In this document: positions 20,301 to 27,709 of the stretch, piece by piece
Layout of the letters: each line of letters opens with the position of its first letter
How positions within the stretch are numbered: the stretch's first letter is position 1
Assembly (NCBI RefSeq): GCF_001013905.1
Contig: NZ_LN831790.1
Coordinates: 3,982,001-4,046,000 of the forward strand
Direction: 5' to 3'
Source of the DNA: Streptomyces leeuwenhoekii
GTDB lineage: Bacteria > Actinomycetota > Actinomycetes > Streptomycetales > Streptomycetaceae
Length of the DNA stretch: 64,000 bases
Made by a program: the position numbers and the translations under genes
The notes under the pieces: generated by a model
Told to the model about the DNA's origin: nothing
What the model saw: the letters and a program-made list of their open reading frames with translations, nothing else
Database searches by the model: none

Positions 20301-21949
20301 CCGGCCCCGAAGCGGTCCTGACGCTGCGACGCGACGACGCGGGCCGCCTGATATCCGAGACGGTCGACGGCCGTACGCTCACCCATACCTATGACGCGCT
20401 GGGCCGCCGCACCAGCCGCACCACGCCGACCGGCGCCACCAGTACGTGGACCTACGACGCGGCGGGCAACACCACCGCGCTGACCACCGCCGGCCGCACC
20501 CTCGCCTTCACCCACGACGCCGCAGGCCGCGAACTCACCCGCCACGTCGGCGAAAGCCTGACCCTCACCAGCCTCTACGACCCCCTGGGCCGCCTCACCG
20601 GGCAGGAACTCACCGGGCCGACCGGACAACGCCTCCAGCACCGCGCCTACACCTACCGTGCCGACGGCAACCTCACCGCCGTCGACGACCACCTGGGTGG
20701 CACCCGCCGCTTCGACCTCGACGCGGCGGGCCGGGTCACCACCGTCCACGCCGCCGCCTGGACGGAGTCCTACGCCTACGACACCGCGGGCAACCAGACG
20801 CATGCCACCTGGCCGGACTCCATGCCGGGCCGGGAGGCGACCGGCGACCGCGCCTACACCGGCACCCGTATCACCCGCGCGGGCAGCGTCCGGTACGAAC
20901 ACGACGAGGCCGGCCGCATCACCCTGCGCCAGAAGACCCGCCTGTCCCGCAAACCGGACACCTGGCGTTATACCTGGGACGCCGAAGACCGCCTCACGTC
21001 CGTGATCACCCCCGACGGCACGACATGGCGCTACCGCTACGACCCCCTCGGCCGCCGCATCGCCAAGCAACGCCTCGCCGCCGACGGCGAAACGGTACTG
21101 GAACAGACCGACTTCACCTGGGACGGCACCACCCTCGCCGAACAGACCACCCACGCCCCCGCCGCCGCCCAGCCGGCCATCACCCTCACCTGGGACCACC
21201 AGGGCCTGCGCCCCCTGACCCAGACCGAACGCAAGACGCCGGCCGACGCGCCCCAGGAAGAGATCGACCAGCGCTTCTACGCCATCGTCACCGACCTGAT
21301 CGGCACCCCCACCGAACTGGTCGACGAACACGGCGACATCGCCTGGCACACCCGCACCACCCTCTGGGGCACCACGGTCTGGAACCGGACCGCCACCGCC
21401 TACACCCCTCTCCGCTTCCCGGGCCAGTACTTCGACCCCGAAACCGGCCTCCACTACAACTACTTCCGCCACTACGACCCGGAAACCGCCCGCTACCTCA
21501 CCCCCGACCCCCTCGGCCTCGACCCTGCCCCCAACCCCTCCGCCTACGTCCACAACCCCCTCATCTGGATCGACCCTCTGGGGCTCGCACCCTACGAACT
21601 AGGGACTGTCTGGGACGACATCAAGCCCACTCAACCGAACTATCCTGGAACTGAACTTCCAAAATCCTTTGAAATGCAGGCAGGAGACAGACGCGTCTGG
21701 GTTCACGCAAACGCAACCGAGCACATCTTCGAATATTCCAAAGGACGGGCCGCCCAGATGGCTAGCCCAGAACAGATAGGGCTGGCACAGCAAGCCCAGT
21801 TGAAGAGCTTGCAGGCTGCGGTGGTCGAGGCCACGCGCAGTAAAATCGCACTTGGCGAGATGGTTGAAGTCGGCGGCTGGGAACTAAAATTCAACCAGCG
21901 AGCAACTGACCCACTCCCAGCCCTGGTTCACGCGCTATACAAAGGTTGA
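17339..21949 (+). CDS. Rhs/YD-repeat polymorphic toxin with WXG100-like N terminus
   Basis: 1536 residues from a TTG start with GGAGGG about 9 nt upstream. Order: helical N terminus (1-110) with EGWAVDALQEHW, as in WXG100/CpnT-type exported proteins; hydrophobic segment 113-139; Gly-only linker near 216-226; DUF6531 from about 378 (CEGDPIDVASGQMLL), the usual entry to Rhs proteins; about 850 residues of YD repeats forming the cocoon; Rhs core at about 1361-1411 (GQYFDPETGLHYNY...RYLTPDPLG); and an unrelated C-terminal tip (1419-1536) after DPLGLAP. The tip is lower in GC and has no family I recognise; WVHANATEHIFEY supplies possible His/Glu catalytic residues. The product is presumably exported and injures neighbouring cells; the next gene is the expected immunity. 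Confidence 0.92.
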   Translation: MGYVLPGWLDEILDFIGINWPNVDEDDYREMADAMRELADAFDDHAGEAHAAVNRLLSSSEGWAVDALQEHWGKVKSSHLEQLPEAARLFADAMDVVADVIYGMKIKAEIELGAMAASIGISIGLAAFTGGLSALIGAAEMAALREAVRRIIKEAADQIVDQVMAMVTEPVAARLERMVTDAVLDLASGAVSPAGGSPGGPGAGTPGMRLNSADGGGGGGGGGGGGRMRIDHAEYDKAAGDLGRISQTSMTRLSGSLDRADSANNRTRGKDSFTQGIDAVVDGATKGMKKAVERIVKHTGETLPKTLRDTSENHKRNEKTTEDALNRILGGQDGTGKGPGLSSKGPGGSGGSSGGKPDLLNKALDNPRHHSVEPNRRTCEGDPIDVASGQMLLEQTDLTLPGVLPLVLRRTHLSDYTFGTWFGRSWASTLDERIEVDIHNKAVWAREDGTLLVYDRLPTPEQPDVLPLEGPRIPLRRTSEFGAAHMEFATTDPRTGWTRYFTRPRGEGWQLWLTTIEDRNGNQIDIHRDGTGLPLSVTHSGGYDVRLTADRDLGRITRLSLRTGPGTADTVQVMAYGYAPATGDLTEVTNSSGRPLRFDYDAQGRITAWTDRNDSTYRYVHDAAGRVVQTIGPDGYLSGTFVYDTGQRTTRWTDALGHTTLYQLDDRGRITARTDPLGHTTRQTFDARDRLLTRTDPLGRTTAFEYDEDGNTTAVTHPDGSRTSLTYNELGLPVSLRRPDGAVTVQEFDERGNRTSVTGPAGTTTRFTYDDRGHVTSVTDALGATTRVRCDPAGLPTDITDPLGAVTRCERDAFGRPVTVTDPLGATTRLEWTVEGKPARRTHPDGTAESWTYDGEGNCLTHTDAMGAVSRFEYTHFDLLAARTGPDGVRYTFTHDPELRLTQVSNAQGLTWEYTYDPAGRLVAETDFDDRTLTYTHDAAGQLTATTTASGQAIRFDRDVLGRVVRKDAAGAVTTYTYDTTGNLAQAAGPEAVLTLRRDDAGRLISETVDGRTLTHTYDALGRRTSRTTPTGATSTWTYDAAGNTTALTTAGRTLAFTHDAAGRELTRHVGESLTLTSLYDPLGRLTGQELTGPTGQRLQHRAYTYRADGNLTAVDDHLGGTRRFDLDAAGRVTTVHAAAWTESYAYDTAGNQTHATWPDSMPGREATGDRAYTGTRITRAGSVRYEHDEAGRITLRQKTRLSRKPDTWRYTWDAEDRLTSVITPDGTTWRYRYDPLGRRIAKQRLAADGETVLEQTDFTWDGTTLAEQTTHAPAAAQPAITLTWDHQGLRPLTQTERKTPADAPQEEIDQRFYAIVTDLIGTPTELVDEHGDIAWHTRTTLWGTTVWNRTATAYTPLRFPGQYFDPETGLHYNYFRHYDPETARYLTPDPLGLDPAPNPSAYVHNPLIWIDPLGLAPYELGTVWDDIKPTQPNYPGTELPKSFEMQAGDRRVWVHANATEHIFEYSKGRAAQMASPEQIGLAQQAQLKSLQAAVVEATRSKIALGEMVEVGGWELKFNQRATDPLPALVHALYKG

Positions 21950-21965
21950 CGAGGCCGAAGACAGA

Positions 21966-22454
21966 ATGCTCAAAGTGATCGGTTCAGCCACATGCCAAGA
22001 TTCCTCTTTTGAGAGCGACCCATGGATTTCCTTCAAGGTGACTTGGAGCATAAGCATCGAAGAGCAGCCCCTGTATGCGAGAATTTCTGGACGCCACGGC
22101 GGAGAGGTAGAAATCAAGGTAGACCCCCGGAATGGCCTGCTCTTGCAGGCCATCGTAATCGAACCACCCCCCACTGATTCGTCATGGCATGATTTCGACG
22201 CCTTGGACAGACTCGAAGGTGTCACGGCTGTCATCGACCTTGCTCAATGGGGCACAAAGGTAACCCCCGACTACCAAGAGCCCGCGACAAGGGTAACTGA
22301 GTATGTAGAAGATCTGACACTGACACATTCAGCGGGAGTCACCAGGCTTGGATTTTCCTCGAAGCCAGCGGCACGAGTTTTGGCGGCTGGAGCCACCCGC
22401 ATTGGCGTGTCAATGGACGGCTCCCTTGTCGCGATTGACGTCATAGAAGGTTGA
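21966..22454 (+). CDS. Candidate immunity protein for the Rhs toxin
   Basis: 162 residues, acidic, mostly beta-strand by eye, no signal peptide or membrane helix, no recognised domain. It starts 16 bp after the toxin stop in the same direction, shares the unusually low GC and A/T-ending codons of the toxin tip, and is followed by a terminator-like hairpin. Position, size and composition are what is expected of an immunity gene swapped together with its toxin tip. Function is inferred from context only. Confidence 0.7.
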   Translation: MLKVIGSATCQDSSFESDPWISFKVTWSISIEEQPLYARISGRHGGEVEIKVDPRNGLLLQAIVIEPPPTDSSWHDFDALDRLEGVTAVIDLAQWGTKVTPDYQEPATRVTEYVEDLTLTHSAGVTRLGFSSKPAARVLAAGATRIGVSMDGSLVAIDVIEG

Positions 22455-22535
22455 GGGTTGATCACTGCCGGCGGCTACACGTGGAGGGATTGATCACGCC
22501 CCAACCACAGGGAGGCGACAGGGGGGCGGGCACGT

Positions 22536-22579
22536 CCGGAGACCCGTGCGCGTCGGGGAGTCGGCGCACGGGTTTCCGG
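22536..22579. terminator. Bidirectional hairpin after the toxin/immunity pair
   Basis: A 16-bp stem (CCGGAGACCCGTGCGC against GCGCACGGGTTTCCGG, one wobble) with a 12-nt loop, between the immunity gene and the convergent small gene at 22621. Confidence 0.65.
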
Positions 22580-22620
22580 TTTCCGCTGGGCTCGTGCCGG
22601 GCGGGCGTGTGCTGTCAGCG

Positions 22621-22887
22621 TCAGCGGGTGGTGGCGCCGCCCTTGCGGCATTCCGGGCGCTTGGCTCCCGGCACGATGAGCGCCGCGCTCTCGTCGTCGA
22701 GTGCGTAGCACAACTGGGCGTGCAGCAGCTCGGCTTCGGCGGGGGTGAGGTGCAGGGCCACGTCCGTGTCGAAGACCCCGTCACGGCGCAGCCAGAGGTC
22801 GATCGCGAGGGTGCCGTCGTCTGCCCGGCGTACGGGCTTGCTCGGTACGCGGCTCACCTGGACCGGCGTGTGCGGTGTCGCGCTCAT
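22621..22887 (-). CDS. Small conserved actinomycete protein
   Basis: 88 residues, soluble. The central part (AIDLWLRRDGVFDTDVALHLTPAEAELLHAQLCYAL) resembles small uncharacterised Streptomyces proteins found beside XRE/DUF397 genes. No function is known. It begins on the last base of the upstream gene's stop (TGATG), so it is translated from the same mRNA. Confidence 0.7.
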   Translation of the reverse strand: MSATPHTPVQVSRVPSKPVRRADDGTLAIDLWLRRDGVFDTDVALHLTPAEAELLHAQLCYALDDESAALIVPGAKRPECRKGGATTR

Positions 22888-23267
22888 CAGGCCGTCACCT
22901 CCGCGGGAGCCCAGGGCCCCGCGTCGATCCCCTCGAGCGCGACGACGAGAGCGGCACGGCGTTGCAGTTGCCGCTGCCGTCGCTCGTGGGCGAGCAGGTA
23001 GGGACGTACGAGAGGACCAGTGTCGTCGAGAGCGGCCGGCGCCTCCCCCCATGTCCGCGGGGGAAGGGCGGCGAGCAGGCCGGGCGGGGCGCTGCGGCGG
23101 ATGAACAGGCGCAGGCCGGAGAGGGTGCGCGGGGAGAGGGTAGCCGGGGCCGGACGGCCGGAACGCCGATGCCGGTGTCGGTGCCGGCGTCGGCCGGTGG
23201 CGGGAAACAGCAGGGCCAGGACCAGGGCCAGAGCCTGTTCCAGGGCATGCCGGATAGGCTTGAGCAT
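22887..23267 (-). CDS. Small basic protein with an N-terminal hydrophobic helix
   Basis: 126 residues. An N-terminal hydrophobic segment (ALEQALALVLALLF, residues 7-20) is followed by an Arg/His run (RRRHRHRHRRSGR) and a soluble region. It could be membrane-attached. The start is set by AAGGAG 10 nt upstream. It is the first gene after the promoter at 23368-23396 and is coupled to the 88-residue gene. Function unknown. Confidence 0.7.
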   Translation of the reverse strand: MLKPIRHALEQALALVLALLFPATGRRRHRHRHRRSGRPAPATLSPRTLSGLRLFIRRSAPPGLLAALPPRTWGEAPAALDDTGPLVRPYLLAHERRQRQLQRRAALVVALEGIDAGPWAPAEVTA

Positions 23268-23367
23268 GCTGACGCTCCTTAGCAGCGGCGGCCATGCCCC
23301 GGGGTGCTGGAGACACCGCCGGGGCACTTCACTTCGGACGGTGATCATGCGACTACCGCCCGAGTTC

Positions 23368-23406
23368 AGATTAGCGCCAAACCTGCTGTCGCATCAACGT
23401 TGATGC
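23368..23406 (-). promoter_or_regulatory. Promoter with a 16-bp palindrome on its -35
   Basis: On the minus strand TTGATG and TAATCT are separated by 18 nt, a near-consensus sigma70/HrdB promoter reading toward the 126-residue gene. The -35 lies within the perfect palindrome GCATCAACGTTGATGC (23391-23406), an obvious repressor site. Confidence 0.65.
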
Positions 23407-23441
23407 CAACTCGGCCCAGGGCGCGCTGCGCCCTGTGGCGG

Positions 23442-23630
23442 TCAGAGCAAGTCGTCGAACTCTCCCGCCTTCGCCCCGGCGAGGAACGCGGCGAGCTTGG
23501 CGCGCGTGGTCCTGACGACCACATCGGGGTCGTCGCTCTCCCTGACCAGTACCTGGCCGTCGACCACGGCTATCTCCAGGCAGTTGCCCGACTGCTCCGA
23601 GTACGACGACTTGCGCCAACGCATGTCCAT
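23442..23630 (-). CDS. DUF397 domain protein
   Basis: 62 residues, the full domain: WRKSSYSEQSGNCLEIA at the start and VVVRTTRAKLAAFLAGAKAGEFD at the end are diagnostic. DUF397 proteins pair with Scr1/WhiJ-type XRE regulators in Streptomyces and counteract or modulate them (established for Scr1/Scr2 and for WhiJ-type clusters). ATG 23630 has GAGGG 10 nt upstream; GTG 23639 would sit too close to it. It follows the XRE gene by 13 bp. Confidence 0.92.
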   Translation of the reverse strand: MDMRWRKSSYSEQSGNCLEIAVVDGQVLVRESDDPDVVVRTTRAKLAAFLAGAKAGEFDDLL

Positions 23631-23643
23631 CCGGGTCACGCCC

Positions 23644-24498
23644 TCACAGTTCTTGCAGCACCTTGTGAATGAAGTCGCGGGACGGTCCCGGTTCCAGGGA
23701 CCGCTGTTCCATGCGGTCAAGTACAGCGCGGTAGTTCGTGAGGTGTGTCTCCGAGTCCAGGAACGTGACCCCGTTGGGCACGTCGATCTGGACGGTGTCG
23801 AGCTGCCGGACGGGACCGCTGGCGTACATGGTCGAACTGCCCGCGCTCGGGAAGCCTCCCGCCGAGAACGGCACCACCCGGAGGGTCACCACTTCGCGCT
23901 CCGAACGCTCCAGCAGGTGTTCCAACTGCCGCCGTACGACGGCCCGGTCACCGAACAGCATCCGGAGGGCGGCCTCGTGCAGGAGGAAGGAGCAGGCGGG
24001 CGGTTCGGCCCGGTCGAGAAGGGCCTGGCGGCGCATACGGAAGTCGACCTGGAGGTCCAGGGCCTCGGGAGACAGCGGCGGCACGGCTTCCCGGAACACC
24101 GCACGAGCGTAGTCCACGTGCTGCAAAAGGCCCGGCAGATGCGTGATCTGTACGTGGCGTAGTGCCACGGCGTGGTGCTCCAGCTCGGCCAGGTCCAGCA
24201 TGTAGGAGGCGACGGAGCCCTTGTACTCGTCCCACCAGTGGGAGCCTGACCGCTCCCTGGCCATGCTCGCGAGCGCGTCGACATAGGCCCGGTCGGGACA
24301 CGAGTAGTTGGCCGCCCACACCCGCACCCGGTCCGCGCTCACTCCGAACCGGGCGGACTCGGTGTTGCTGATCGCCGTCTTGTCCACGCGGTGCAGCGCG
24401 GCGGCTTCCGTGAGGGAGAGCCCGACCTGCTCACGCATCCGCCGAAGCTCGGCTCCCAGCCGGCGCTGCCTGGCGGTGGGCGGCTTTCTGACGGGCAC
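23644..24498 (-). CDS. XRE family regulator, Scr1/WhiJ type
   Basis: 284 residues from GTG with AAGGAG 9 nt upstream. Helix-turn-helix at about residues 10-65 (RQRRLGAELRRMREQVGLSLTEAAALHRVDKTAISNTES), then the DUF5753 domain typical of the Streptomyces Scr1/WhiJ proteins (ITHLPGLLQHVDYARAV...PNGVTFLDSETHLTNYRAVLDRM). It forms an operon with the DUF397 gene. Members influence development and antibiotic production. The palindrome at 23391-23406 downstream of the operon is a possible target. Confidence 0.93.
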   Translation of the reverse strand: MPVRKPPTARQRRLGAELRRMREQVGLSLTEAAALHRVDKTAISNTESARFGVSADRVRVWAANYSCPDRAYVDALASMARERSGSHWWDEYKGSVASYMLDLAELEHHAVALRHVQITHLPGLLQHVDYARAVFREAVPPLSPEALDLQVDFRMRRQALLDRAEPPACSFLLHEAALRMLFGDRAVVRRQLEHLLERSEREVVTLRVVPFSAGGFPSAGSSTMYASGPVRQLDTVQIDVPNGVTFLDSETHLTNYRAVLDRMEQRSLEPGPSRDFIHKVLQEL

Positions 24499-24591
24499 GA
24501 GATTCTCCTTGCCGTTCCCCGGAGTCCGTGCCGTCGGAGGACTCCCCGTCGTCCAGTATCCCCGCTGCCGGTCTTCGTCCAGGAAGCCGGA

Positions 24592-24631
24592 ACGGGTCGG
24601 TCGGCGTGCCTCGGCGCGCCGACCGACCCGT
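24592..24631 (-). terminator. purA terminator
   Basis: Perfect 15-bp stem (ACGGGTCGGTCGGCG / CGCCGACCGACCCGT) with a 10-nt loop, about 40 nt past the purA stop on the minus strand. Confidence 0.7.
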
Positions 24632-24671
24632 CTCACGTTCCGATCCCCCCGCAGAGGAACCCGGACGCGGC

Positions 24672-25955
24672 CTACAGGAACGAGTTGATCTCGATCGTCT
24701 CGTCGCGGCCCGGGCCCACGCCGATCGCGGAGATCGGGGCGCCGGACATCTCCTCCAGCGCCTTGACGTACGCCTGGGCGTTCTTCGGCAGGTCGGAGAA
24801 GGACTTCGCCTTGCTGATGTCCTCGCTCCAGCCCGGCAGCATCTCGTAGACCGGCTTCGCGTGGTGGAAGTCGGTCTGCGAGTACGGCAGCTCCTCGACG
24901 CGCTTGCCGTCGATCTCGTACGCCACGCAGACCGGGATCTGCTCCCAGCCGGTGAGCACGTCCAGCTTGGTGAGGAAGAAGTCCGTCAGGCCGTTCACGC
25001 GGGTGGCGTAGCGGGCGATCACCGCGTCGAACCAGCCGCAGCGGCGGTCGCGGCCCGTGGTCACGCCCCGCTCGCCGCCGATGCGGCGCAGCGCCTCGCC
25101 GTCCTCGTCGAACAGCTCCGTCGGGAACGGACCGGCGCCGACGCGGGTGGTGTACGCCTTGAGGATGCCGATGACGCGGCTGATCCGGGTCGGGCCCACG
25201 CCCGCGCCGGTGCAGGCACCGCCCGCGGTCGGGTTGGAGGAGGTGACGAACGGGTACGTGCCGTGGTCGATGTCGAGCAGGGTGCCCTGCCCGCCCTCGA
25301 AGAGCACGACCTTGTCCTCGTCCAGCGCCTTGTTCAGGACCAGGACGGTGTCGGCGACGTACGGCTTGATCTGCTCGGCGTAGCCCAGCAGCTCCTCGAC
25401 CACCTGGCCCACGGCGATGGCGCGCCGGTTGTAGAGCTTGGTGAGGAGCTGGTTCTTGACGTCGAGGGCCGCCTCGACCTTCTGGGTGAGGATCGACTCG
25501 TCGTACAGGTCCTGCACCCGGATGCCGACGCGGTTGATCTTGTCCGCGTAGGTCGGGCCGATGCCGCGGCCGGTGGTGCCGATCTTCCGCTTGCCGAGGA
25601 AGCGTTCCGTCACCTTGTCGACGGTGACGTTGTACGGCGTGATGATGTGAGCGTTGCCGCTGATCAGGAGCTTGGACGTGTCGACGCCACGCTCGTTCAG
25701 ACCGCTCAGCTCGGAGAGCAGGACCGACGGGTCGACGACGACGCCGTTGCCGATGACCGGCGTGCAGCCGGGGGACAGGATTCCGGAAGGGAGCAGGTGG
25801 AGGGCGTACTTCTGGTCACCCACCACTACCGTGTGGCCGGCGTTGTTGCCGCCCTGGTAGCGCACGACATAGTCCACCGAGCCACCGAGCAGGTCGGTGG
25901 CCTTTCCCTTGCCTTCGTCACCCCACTGAGCACCGAGCAGCACAAGTGCGGGCAC
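24672..25955 (-). CDS. purA: Adenylosuccinate synthase
   Basis: 427 residues from GTG. It joins IMP and aspartate with GTP to give adenylosuccinate on the path to AMP. The signature [14 protein letters not shown] sits at residues 8-21 (P-loop and catalytic Asp), with [45 protein letters not shown] and the [10 protein letters not shown] motif in family order. Length is normal. It has its own terminator and a leader of about 160 nt with a hairpin, so it appears to be a single-gene transcript. Confidence 0.98.
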   Translation of the reverse strand: MPALVLLGAQWGDEGKGKATDLLGGSVDYVVRYQGGNNAGHTVVVGDQKYALHLLPSGILSPGCTPVIGNGVVVDPSVLLSELSGLNERGVDTSKLLISGNAHIITPYNVTVDKVTERFLGKRKIGTTGRGIGPTYADKINRVGIRVQDLYDESILTQKVEAALDVKNQLLTKLYNRRAIAVGQVVEELLGYAEQIKPYVADTVLVLNKALDEDKVVLFEGGQGTLLDIDHGTYPFVTSSNPTAGGACTGAGVGPTRISRVIGILKAYTTRVGAGPFPTELFDEDGEALRRIGGERGVTTGRDRRCGWFDAVIARYATRVNGLTDFFLTKLDVLTGWEQIPVCVAYEIDGKRVEELPYSQTDFHHAKPVYEMLPGWSEDISKAKSFSDLPKNAQAYVKALEEMSGAPISAIGVGPGRDETIEINSFL

Positions 25956-26080
25956 GCGCGTACACCCCTTCCGGGTGGGGCATGTCCAGGGTCAGGGGCG
26001 TACGCGGAGGTGTCCTGCCGCGTGCACCGCGACCGTCGTTGGCCGCTGACCGTCGGACCCGGATGCCCCGGAATAGACGA

Positions 26081-26125
26081 AGCCCCTGGCGCAATAGCGC
26101 AAGGGGCTCTTGCACAAAGATGCTA
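26081..26125 (-). promoter_or_regulatory. Putative purA promoter and leader hairpin
   Basis: On the minus strand TAGCAT (26125-26120) is a possible -10. Just after the expected start of the RNA lies the hairpin 26081-26108: arms AGCCCCT/AGGGGCT and GCGC/GCGC with one mismatched pair and a 4-nt loop. It sits at the 5' end of the purA leader rather than next to the ribosome binding site. Confidence 0.4.
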
Positions 26126-26141
26126 CCCGAGGAAGCGAGGC

Positions 26142-27002
26142 ATGGCCGAGGTGGCGACTTCCACGACGCCCGATCTGCTGCTGGTGGTCATCGACCCGGT
26201 CGCCCGGAGGACGGACGGTGAGTCCGTCCGGATCGCGAAAGACGTGCTCGGCGCGGGTGCGCGCATGAAGCTGTGCCTGCCGGAGGGACCGGAGGAGTTC
26301 GCCCGGGCGCTGCGGCGGCGGGGCTCGCGTCGGCCGGTGGTCGTCGGCGACGACCGGACGCTGCTGCGGGCGGTGGCGGTGCTGCACCGGCAGCGGGAGC
26401 TGGCGGCGTGCGCCCTGTCGGTGGTGCCGGTCGGCCCGCAGCTCGACCTCGCCCGCTCCCTCGGGGTGCCGTCCGGGGCGGTGGCCGCGGCGCGGGCGGC
26501 GCTGGACGGCACCGAACGGCGGATGGACCTGCTGGTCGACGACAGCGACGGGGTGGTGCTGGGGACGGTGGGCATCCCACCGCTGGACGACGCCGAGCCG
26601 GAGGCGGCCCCGGGGGAGCCCGCCCGGCCCTGGCGGCGGACCTGCCGATCCCTGGTGCGGACGCTGACGGCCGCCCGGCCCGCCCGGCCCGTCCGGCCCG
26701 TCCCCTTCGTCGGTCCGGGGCCGTTCCGGCTGCGGGTGGAGGTGGACGGCGAGACGCTGGTCGACCTGGACCAGCCGGTGACCGGGGTGTCCCTGGCGCC
26801 GGGCGGCGCCGGGCTGGCCGAGGTGGAGGTGCGCCCGGTGTCCGTGGGCGCCGAGGCGTCACCGCTGACGGCGGCGGGCCGGACGGTGACGGTGTCGGGC
26901 GCGCACTTCCGCTACCGCGCGGACGCGGTGGTCTCCGGGCCGGTGCGGACCCGGACGTGGGTGGTGCGGGAGGGCGCCTGGGGGCTGCGGCTGCCGGACT
27001 GA
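26142..27002 (+). CDS. Diacylglycerol kinase-like protein with an altered active-site motif
   Basis: 286 residues. The first ~140 residues follow the DAGK catalytic fold (LLVVIDPVAR...RPVVVGDDRTLLRAVAVL...LSVVPVGPQLDLARSLGVP). In active enzymes the second block is GGDGTLxE and the third PLGTGNDxAR; here they read GDDRTL and PVGPQLDLAR, so key glycines and the GTGN turn are lost. The C-terminal beta domain (from about 195) is retained. It may be a non-catalytic lipid-binding relative or have changed substrate. It is divergent from purA. Confidence 0.75.
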   Translation: MAEVATSTTPDLLLVVIDPVARRTDGESVRIAKDVLGAGARMKLCLPEGPEEFARALRRRGSRRPVVVGDDRTLLRAVAVLHRQRELAACALSVVPVGPQLDLARSLGVPSGAVAAARAALDGTERRMDLLVDDSDGVVLGTVGIPPLDDAEPEAAPGEPARPWRRTCRSLVRTLTAARPARPVRPVPFVGPGPFRLRVEVDGETLVDLDQPVTGVSLAPGGAGLAEVEVRPVSVGAEASPLTAAGRTVTVSGAHFRYRADAVVSGPVRTRTWVVREGAWGLRLPD

Positions 27003-27072
27003 GCGGTGGGCGGGGCGCCCGCACCGTCACGGGGGCACCCGCCCGGGAGTACGGCCCCCGGCCCGCCCCGCG

Positions 27073-27603
27073 TCACCCCCGGCCGAAGGTCCGCTCGCGG
27101 TGGACGCGCCAGCGTTCCATCATCGCCGCGACCTCGTCCTGGAGGAACTCGAAGAACGCGAGCGTCTCGGCCAGCCTGCGGCCCGCCGGGCTGTCCGCGC
27201 CGAGGCTGGCGACGCCCTCGCGCAGGGCGTCCTCCCAGCGCTTGAGGACGGCCTCCCGGTTGGTCAGGGCCTCGTACCACTGGTCGGCGCGCACCCGGTA
27301 GCGCTCCCGGCGCGAGCCGGGCTCCCGCTCCCGGGACACCATGTGCACCTGTGCCAGATAGCGCACCGCGCCGGAGACGGCGGCCGGCGAGATCTTCAGC
27401 CGCTCGCCCAGCTCGGCGGAGGTCAGGGTGCCGGTGTCGGAGGCGAGCAGGGCCGCGAAGACGCGGGCGGGCATGCGCGGCAGACCGGCCTCCACGAGCT
27501 GGGCGGCGAAGTGCTCCACGAACCGCGACACCGCCTCCGGGTCCCGCCCGGCGTCACGTGCCGCCGGCTCCGGGCTCCGCCCCGCCGCCTTCGCCTCCGC
27601 CAT
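27073..27603 (-). CDS. GbsR/MarR family transcriptional regulator
   Basis: 176 residues. A winged helix occupies about 25-105: MPARVFAALLASDTGTLTSAELGERLKISPAAVSGAVRYLAQVHMVSRER, with a C-terminal dimerising helix (LAFFEFLQDEVAAMMERWRVHRE). It is divergent from an ABC exporter across 104 bp, the classic layout of a local repressor of a drug or metabolite exporter. Confidence 0.93.
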   Translation of the reverse strand: MAEAKAAGRSPEPAARDAGRDPEAVSRFVEHFAAQLVEAGLPRMPARVFAALLASDTGTLTSAELGERLKISPAAVSGAVRYLAQVHMVSREREPGSRRERYRVRADQWYEALTNREAVLKRWEDALREGVASLGADSPAGRRLAETLAFFEFLQDEVAAMMERWRVHRERTFGRG

Positions 27604-27671
27604 GCCCCGATCATCTCCCCTGCTCAGCCGCCACCCGCCAGTCTAGTCATCGATTCATACGGTTCCTTATC

Positions 27672-27709
27672 TTCACAATGTTCTGAAAGAAGCGTACGTT
27701 CAAAAACAT
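27672..27709 (+). promoter_or_regulatory. Leaderless promoter of the ABC exporter with overlapping inverted repeat
   Basis: TTCACA (27672-27677) and TACGTT (27695-27700) are 17 nt apart, and the -10 ends 7 nt before ATG 27708. An imperfect inverted repeat (TGTTCTGAA ... TTCAAAAACA, about 27679-27709) overlaps -10 and start codon and is the likely site for the divergent GbsR/MarR regulator. The region is conspicuously AT-rich. Confidence 0.65.

Noticed and set aside
17585..21553. Large minus-strand open frames opposite the Rhs gene
   Set aside because: Repeat-derived shadows of the YD repeats; no plausible start or domain.
21586..22454. Low-GC island as part of a prophage or insertion sequence
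   Set aside because: No integrase, transposase or terminal repeats; the low GC is limited to the toxin tip and the next gene.
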